NCBI GenBank assembly: GCA_963678055.1
Contig: OY782679.1
Span: forward strand, 558,001 to 622,000
Length of the DNA stretch: 64,000 nucleotides
DNA from: CAXXOK01 sp963678055
GTDB taxonomy: Bacteria; Bacillota; Clostridia; Christensenellales; Aristaeellaceae
Direction of reading: 5' to 3'
Positions within the stretch are counted from its first letter, which is position 1. Each line of letters opens with the position of its first letter. The notes under the pieces are model-generated. The model searched no databases. It was not told where the DNA came from and saw nothing but the letters and a program-made list of their open reading frames with translations. Shown here piece after piece: positions 60,631-64,000 of the stretch. The translations under genes were made by a program, and so were the position numbers.

Positions 60631-62181
60631 TCAGCCATTTCCGGGCCAAAGGTCGGACTGCCGTACATATCCGCTCAAGCCCGAACCAACAACCCACACA
60701 TGGTACCATTCCTCCCCGATAATTCCTATAATGCAAAGATTTGGATCGTTTCTGCTGACTGTGGCAAATGGTTTCACATCCTGTGGATGTTTGTACATTG
60801 GCGCAGTATACGATACCGTATAATATCCCAGCGTAGCGGAGGCAACGGTGTTCATCTCTGCCCCGAAGACCAGATATTTCTTCATCATATAGCCTTCTAC
60901 GCCATAAACGCTGACTTTTACCCAGGTTTTACCATTTTCCAGTATTTGCACGGCAGTACCGTTGTAGTACTTACCCAGCGAAGCGGCGCTCTTGTTGGGA
61001 CTGGTGCGTAAATGCAGCCGGTCCTTCGGATTGGGGTTGTTGACCATCGCCCATCCGTTTTGGTCGAGTAACCCTACAGCGTCCCCCAGATGCATGGGCA
61101 GCGTGCTCCAATTGATGGCGGTAATATCGCTCCAGGGATGGGTGCCGAAGTAGCGTGCGTCTCTTGGCCACCTGCTTTCGCTAATCCAGTTTTGCCCAAG
61201 GATAATCATTTCCTTTTCGGTTCCGTCTTGTGGCATGGTGTACAGGTACCACACGCCCCATGTACCGTCTGCAAACAGTTCGACATCAAACAGCATTTGC
61301 CGCGGAAAGAACAGGTAAGTACTAAAATTTTCGTACCCGTACAGGGTGTTTTCGGGTAGGGGTGTACTTTCCGTCAATATCCAGCCGTCCGCTTCGTTAT
61401 AAGTAACGCCGATGAAGACCTTGTCGCCATTGGGTTTTTGCATCAGAAATTCAAAGGAATCATCCTTGATGGTTCCTCCTAAAAAGCGATATGTTGGCAT
61501 CAGCTGCTCCGCCGCGCTTTGGCTGACAAATGAATTGGTCCAATCATGAATATAATAAAAGTCGCCCGGAAATTTATCAACGTCGAAATTAGCCAAGCGG
61601 GTGTACGATGCCAGGCGTTTGGCGGGGATGGGAATATCGGTGGTTTCGTAAAGCAGGTTACTATTTTCATCAAGATGCCGCTTCGTTTTGGAGATCACCT
61701 CACCCCGGTCGGATTGGCTGTAGGTAATCGAGTATTCATCGACAGAGTTATCATCATACATATAAAGATGCCGAAGTGACACCGCACCCCATCCATCGCT
61801 TTCTTTTTCTGCACGATACTGGAAAGCATCATTATTACCGACATAATAATGCCAAAGCAGGACGGTATCCGTATCCAGCAGCAGGAATGGGATTTCACTG
61901 CCTTGCTGCAGTGCGGTCGGGTTGTCGATGGTAACAGTCCAAAGGCCGCCTTGTTTTTGGGCAACGCAGAGAATATGCTGTGCATCCTTCGATAAAACCA
62001 CGGCGGCCGTATCGCCCCATTGAGTCTGTGCAGATATCGTGTAACCGGGATGCGCGGCAAGCAGTGTTCGGGCTGCATCGGCATCGAGGGTCGTTTGTTC
62101 CGCAAGGGAGACAGACGCAATCAGCAGCATAAAACCCAGCAGGACAATGAATCTGATTGCCCGGCCAGAAGTTTGCTTCAT
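60631..62181 (-). CDS. Secreted protein with two C-terminal SH3-like domains, 516 aa
   Basis: I choose the ATG at 62181, which has TAGGAAT at good spacing and opens the signal peptide (AIRFIVLLGFMLLIASVSLA). The first 330 residues are beta-rich and of unknown type, with Tyr/Trp clusters (FLLLDTDTVLLWHYYVGNND, DFYYIHDWTNSFVSQ). Two SH3-like domains follow: KDRLHLRTSPNKSAASLGKY through EGYMMKKYLVFG, and YTAPMYKHPQDVKPFATVSR through GYVRQSDLWPG. LHLRTSPN matches the LNVRSGP hallmark. It is one of several such proteins in the window; an envelope role is likely. Confidence 0.82.
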   Translation of the reverse strand: MKQTSGRAIRFIVLLGFMLLIASVSLAEQTTLDADAARTLLAAHPGYTISAQTQWGDTAAVVLSKDAQHILCVAQKQGGLWTVTIDNPTALQQGSEIPFLLLDTDTVLLWHYYVGNNDAFQYRAEKESDGWGAVSLRHLYMYDDNSVDEYSITYSQSDRGEVISKTKRHLDENSNLLYETTDIPIPAKRLASYTRLANFDVDKFPGDFYYIHDWTNSFVSQSAAEQLMPTYRFLGGTIKDDSFEFLMQKPNGDKVFIGVTYNEADGWILTESTPLPENTLYGYENFSTYLFFPRQMLFDVELFADGTWGVWYLYTMPQDGTEKEMIILGQNWISESRWPRDARYFGTHPWSDITAINWSTLPMHLGDAVGLLDQNGWAMVNNPNPKDRLHLRTSPNKSAASLGKYYNGTAVQILENGKTWVKVSVYGVEGYMMKKYLVFGAEMNTVASATLGYYTVSYTAPMYKHPQDVKPFATVSRNDPNLCIIGIIGEEWYHVWVVGSGLSGYVRQSDLWPGNG

Positions 62182-62418
62182 TTGATGATTCCTAAGTTGT
62201 TTTTTATGCATTAGTATGGTAACCCCCTACGGCAGCGCTGCGTCTGCACCATTATGTATTATATATTTACTATATCCAGTTTCGTATGGCAGTTGGTCGC
62301 TCTGCCAGAATATACTGTAGTCTCTGATTACATAACGAAGAAATCACGCGGTTTCTTTCAATGAACGTATTCCTATTTTGTTACAAGGTGGTGGCCGCCA
62401 GCTCCTTGACAAACCACT

Positions 62419-62651
62419 TGGACTAACGGCTCTACTGGTTATGTGTGTGCGAATTTATTGCCGTATCGGGGGATACTGTTCAGGTAACCGCAAACAGTGT
62501 CAATGTACGAAACGGGCCTGGTACAAGTTGCTAATCTCAGTATCAATTGAGCTCGACGGTCACTGCAACTGTTGTTGGTGTAAGCGCCAACTGGGTACAG
62601 ATTGACCCGTCTGGACACTCCTCTGGCTGGATGATTGCTTCCTATGGGTAG
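62419..62651 (+). pseudogene. Decayed bacterial SH3-domain protein fragment
   Basis: Two SH3-like pieces remain on the plus strand. One frame reads WTNGSTGYVCANLLPY, the end of one domain. The next frame, from 62478, reads VQVTANSVNVRNGPGTSC, then a TAA, then TATVVGVSANWVQID and SGWMIASYG before the final stop at 62651. NSVNVRNGPGT and GWM-IASY are the first and last strands of the SH3_3 fold. A frameshift and an internal stop separate the parts, and no start remains. Confidence 0.8.
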
Positions 62652-62657
62652 AATGCT

Positions 62658-63725
62658 CTAGTTTTCCCATAGCGCCACATCAGCAGAAGAATAATCATTC
62701 GAAATCAACATACGATATATTTCATCGTCTAGGAATCTCACAAAACGCCCATTGTTTACATATACTCTGCGCACTTCCGTCAAGTTGCTTTGTGTGTCCA
62801 ATCCCCATTCTGCCAAATAACCGCGCTCCCCAGCTACCGTTCCCCAAAAGTGATATTCTCCATCTTGGCTCTGTTCCATCTCATCGATTGCCACAGCGGC
62901 ATTTGCAAATTGCAAATCCACGGTTGATATTATTTCGCCATCAGCCTCAAAGGCAAAAAGCGAAAAGGAATTCCTGCTTGTATCGCTGATGCTTCCAATA
63001 AGTACCGTGAGTCCTCCTGACAGGTTTTGACACCAGGTTACTAATGATACATCCGCTGTTGCTCCCCAAGCGTGTAACCGGGTAGGATCGCCATTTAGCG
63101 GCAACGTAAGCATTCCTGTAACTTGCTGATCTAACGCGTTGATATAGAACAAATTTAAGTACAGCGTTTGGTTAATACATATTGCGGGGTGAATGCTAAT
63201 GCGATTCATTCCCTCAAGAACCCAAGTATTGGTCCGGCCATCCCAGCCATCAAAGTGAAAGCGTTTGCTGTATGTTGCATCGGTATCTTCTGCATATACA
63301 GTGCCGCAGTTTGTCAAAATAGCCTGTGTGGCTTTATCGGGTAAGGCATCGCACGATATTCTTTCTCCTGTGGTATCAATCTTCTCAACGTAATATCTCC
63401 CTTGCATATTGTTGTAAAGAAATCCATAGCTGGAGTTTGGCAGTTCGATGCAATACATACGCCCTTGTCCTGGCTGGTGCAGCGCATACTCCCACAGGGT
63501 ATTGCCTGATAAATCATAGCACTGCAAGGTTTCAACAATAGCACCATTGCTGGTCGGTTTGCGCATTGCTGCAATCATTGAACCATTCGAAAAATACCAC
63601 ACATCCTGTTTGTCAGCAAGATCCAGCTGCAACGCATCTGCTGTTGCTTAAAAGCCCATACCCACTGCTAATATCAAAGCAAGAACCATAGTCAACCGAT
63701 ACATCCGTTTGTGTATTCTATTCAT
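62658..63725 (-). pseudogene. Secreted protein gene interrupted by a stop codon in its signal peptide
   Basis: An ATG at 63725 with GGAGGAAATAC upstream opens a good signal peptide (MYRLTMVLALILAVGMGF). Codon 26 (63648-63650) is TAA, after which the same frame continues ATADALQLDLADKQD and runs on for about 325 further codons. ADA-LQ would be a normal cleavage site, so the stop falls just before it. Without readthrough only a 25-residue peptide is made; restart at the ATG at 63632 is the next in-frame start but would lack export. The mature part has strand-rich repeats (DVWYFSNGSMIAAMRKP, GNTLWEYALHQPGQG) resembling a propeller. A sequencing error is possible. Confidence 0.8.
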
Positions 63726-63919
63726 GTATTTCCTCCGCGGTTTTTGATACCCAACATTCCATATCTTTTTCGTCTATCGGTCATCGTTGTTATAAGGAAT
63801 AAATCGATAATAGTACCGGTATAAGCGCTTACTAAAGCGACATAGATATTCTGGAGCAAGTCATCATACGTAAGGTCAAGCGGTTTGTATTTTGGTGAAT
63901 TGCTGCAGGCTAACATCAA
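63722..63919 (-). CDS. Short open frame upstream of the broken secreted gene, likely a remnant
   Basis: This 65-codon frame ends in a TGA overlapping the ATG at 63725 (ATGA), as in coupled genes. It contains LTYDDLLQNIYVALVSAYTG and TIIDLFLI. A neighbouring frame just before it also looks coding (YLTKNYPNVSFDVSLQQFT), so the real gene is probably frameshifted and continues past the window edge. I do not recognise it. There is no ribosome binding site before its ATG, so this start is not trusted. Confidence 0.35.
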   Translation of the reverse strand: MMLACSNSPKYKPLDLTYDDLLQNIYVALVSAYTGTIIDLFLITTMTDRRKRYGMLGIKNRGGNT

Positions 63920-64000
63920 AGGATACGTTAGGATAGTTTTTCGTTAAGTACGACCGGCAACATGCGATTGCGTGTGTGGCAGGTATATCGGCGGTTTCTT

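Noticed and set aside
1..64000. CRISPR arrays, rRNA genes and insertion sequences
   Set aside because: No regularly spaced repeats, no rRNA-like conserved stretches and no transposase motifs or IS-like inverted ends were seen on reading.

Overview
The window looks like a chromosomal piece of an uncultured or little-studied member of the Clostridia (Bacillota). The support is strong AGGAGG-type ribosome binding sites, a wealth of secreted bacterial-SH3 proteins, a VanW-family protein, an MptD-type ECF substrate component, a YtrA-type GntR operon, and cytosolic LacI-like/GGDEF proteins. I cannot name the genus. By eye, base composition is uneven: about 1-5.8 kb, 12.7-18.4 kb and 59.4-64 kb are AT-richer than the GC-richer core at 18.8-59 kb.

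Left end, 1-4.3 kb: a patchy accessory zone of minus-strand secreted proteins, an orphan RHS C-terminal piece and a frameshifted amidase-domain pseudogene. From 4.25 to 18.41 kb lies a probable decayed integrative island. An intact tRNA-Ala(GGC) (18362-18437, minus strand) sits at the right edge, and a 52-bp imperfect direct copy of its 3' half and flank (4249-4300) sits at the left edge. Inside are (i) a complete metallophore/iron-uptake-like cluster: an AraC regulator, an MptD S-component, two YbtPQ/IrtAB-like ABC half-transporters, EcfT, a double-ATPase EcfA and a DtxR-family repressor, with two matching GTTAG-N6-CTAAC operators; (ii) a large secreted solute-binding-like protein; (iii) a dead tyrosine-recombinase fragment; and (iv) a soluble KAP-family P-loop NTPase, a possible defence gene.

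Core, 18.8-59 kb: two multidomain cyclic-di-GMP proteins; a LysE exporter; a minus-strand block of RecF/SMC-like ATPase, aldo/keto reductase, metallophosphoesterase-like protein, YtrA-type GntR-ABC operon and class-C beta-lactamase-like hydrolase; then plus-strand housekeeping genes (prfC, typA, an unknown secreted protein, a GntR/UTRA regulator, a NYN/OST-HTH protein, nadE, a zinc-ribbon protein, a membrane protein, an MsbA-like ABC exporter, a GNAT enzyme). After these come a peptidoglycan-binding repeat protein, a J-domain protein and a flavin-oxidase-fold protein, then a carbohydrate and envelope block (GH106-like rhamnosidase, polysaccharide deacetylase, GH2 enzyme, GT2 glycosyltransferase, VanW protein). 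That block also holds an orphan RACo-like corrinoid-activator homologue and a PP2C-like phosphatase.

Right end, from tRNA-Arg(CCU) at 59.1 kb to 64 kb: a second accessory-looking stretch of secreted SH3/DUF3298 proteins, an SH3 pseudogene, and a secreted-protein gene broken by a stop codon inside its signal peptide. No rRNA, CRISPR array or intact transposase was seen. All family calls come from reading motifs; no database search was possible.
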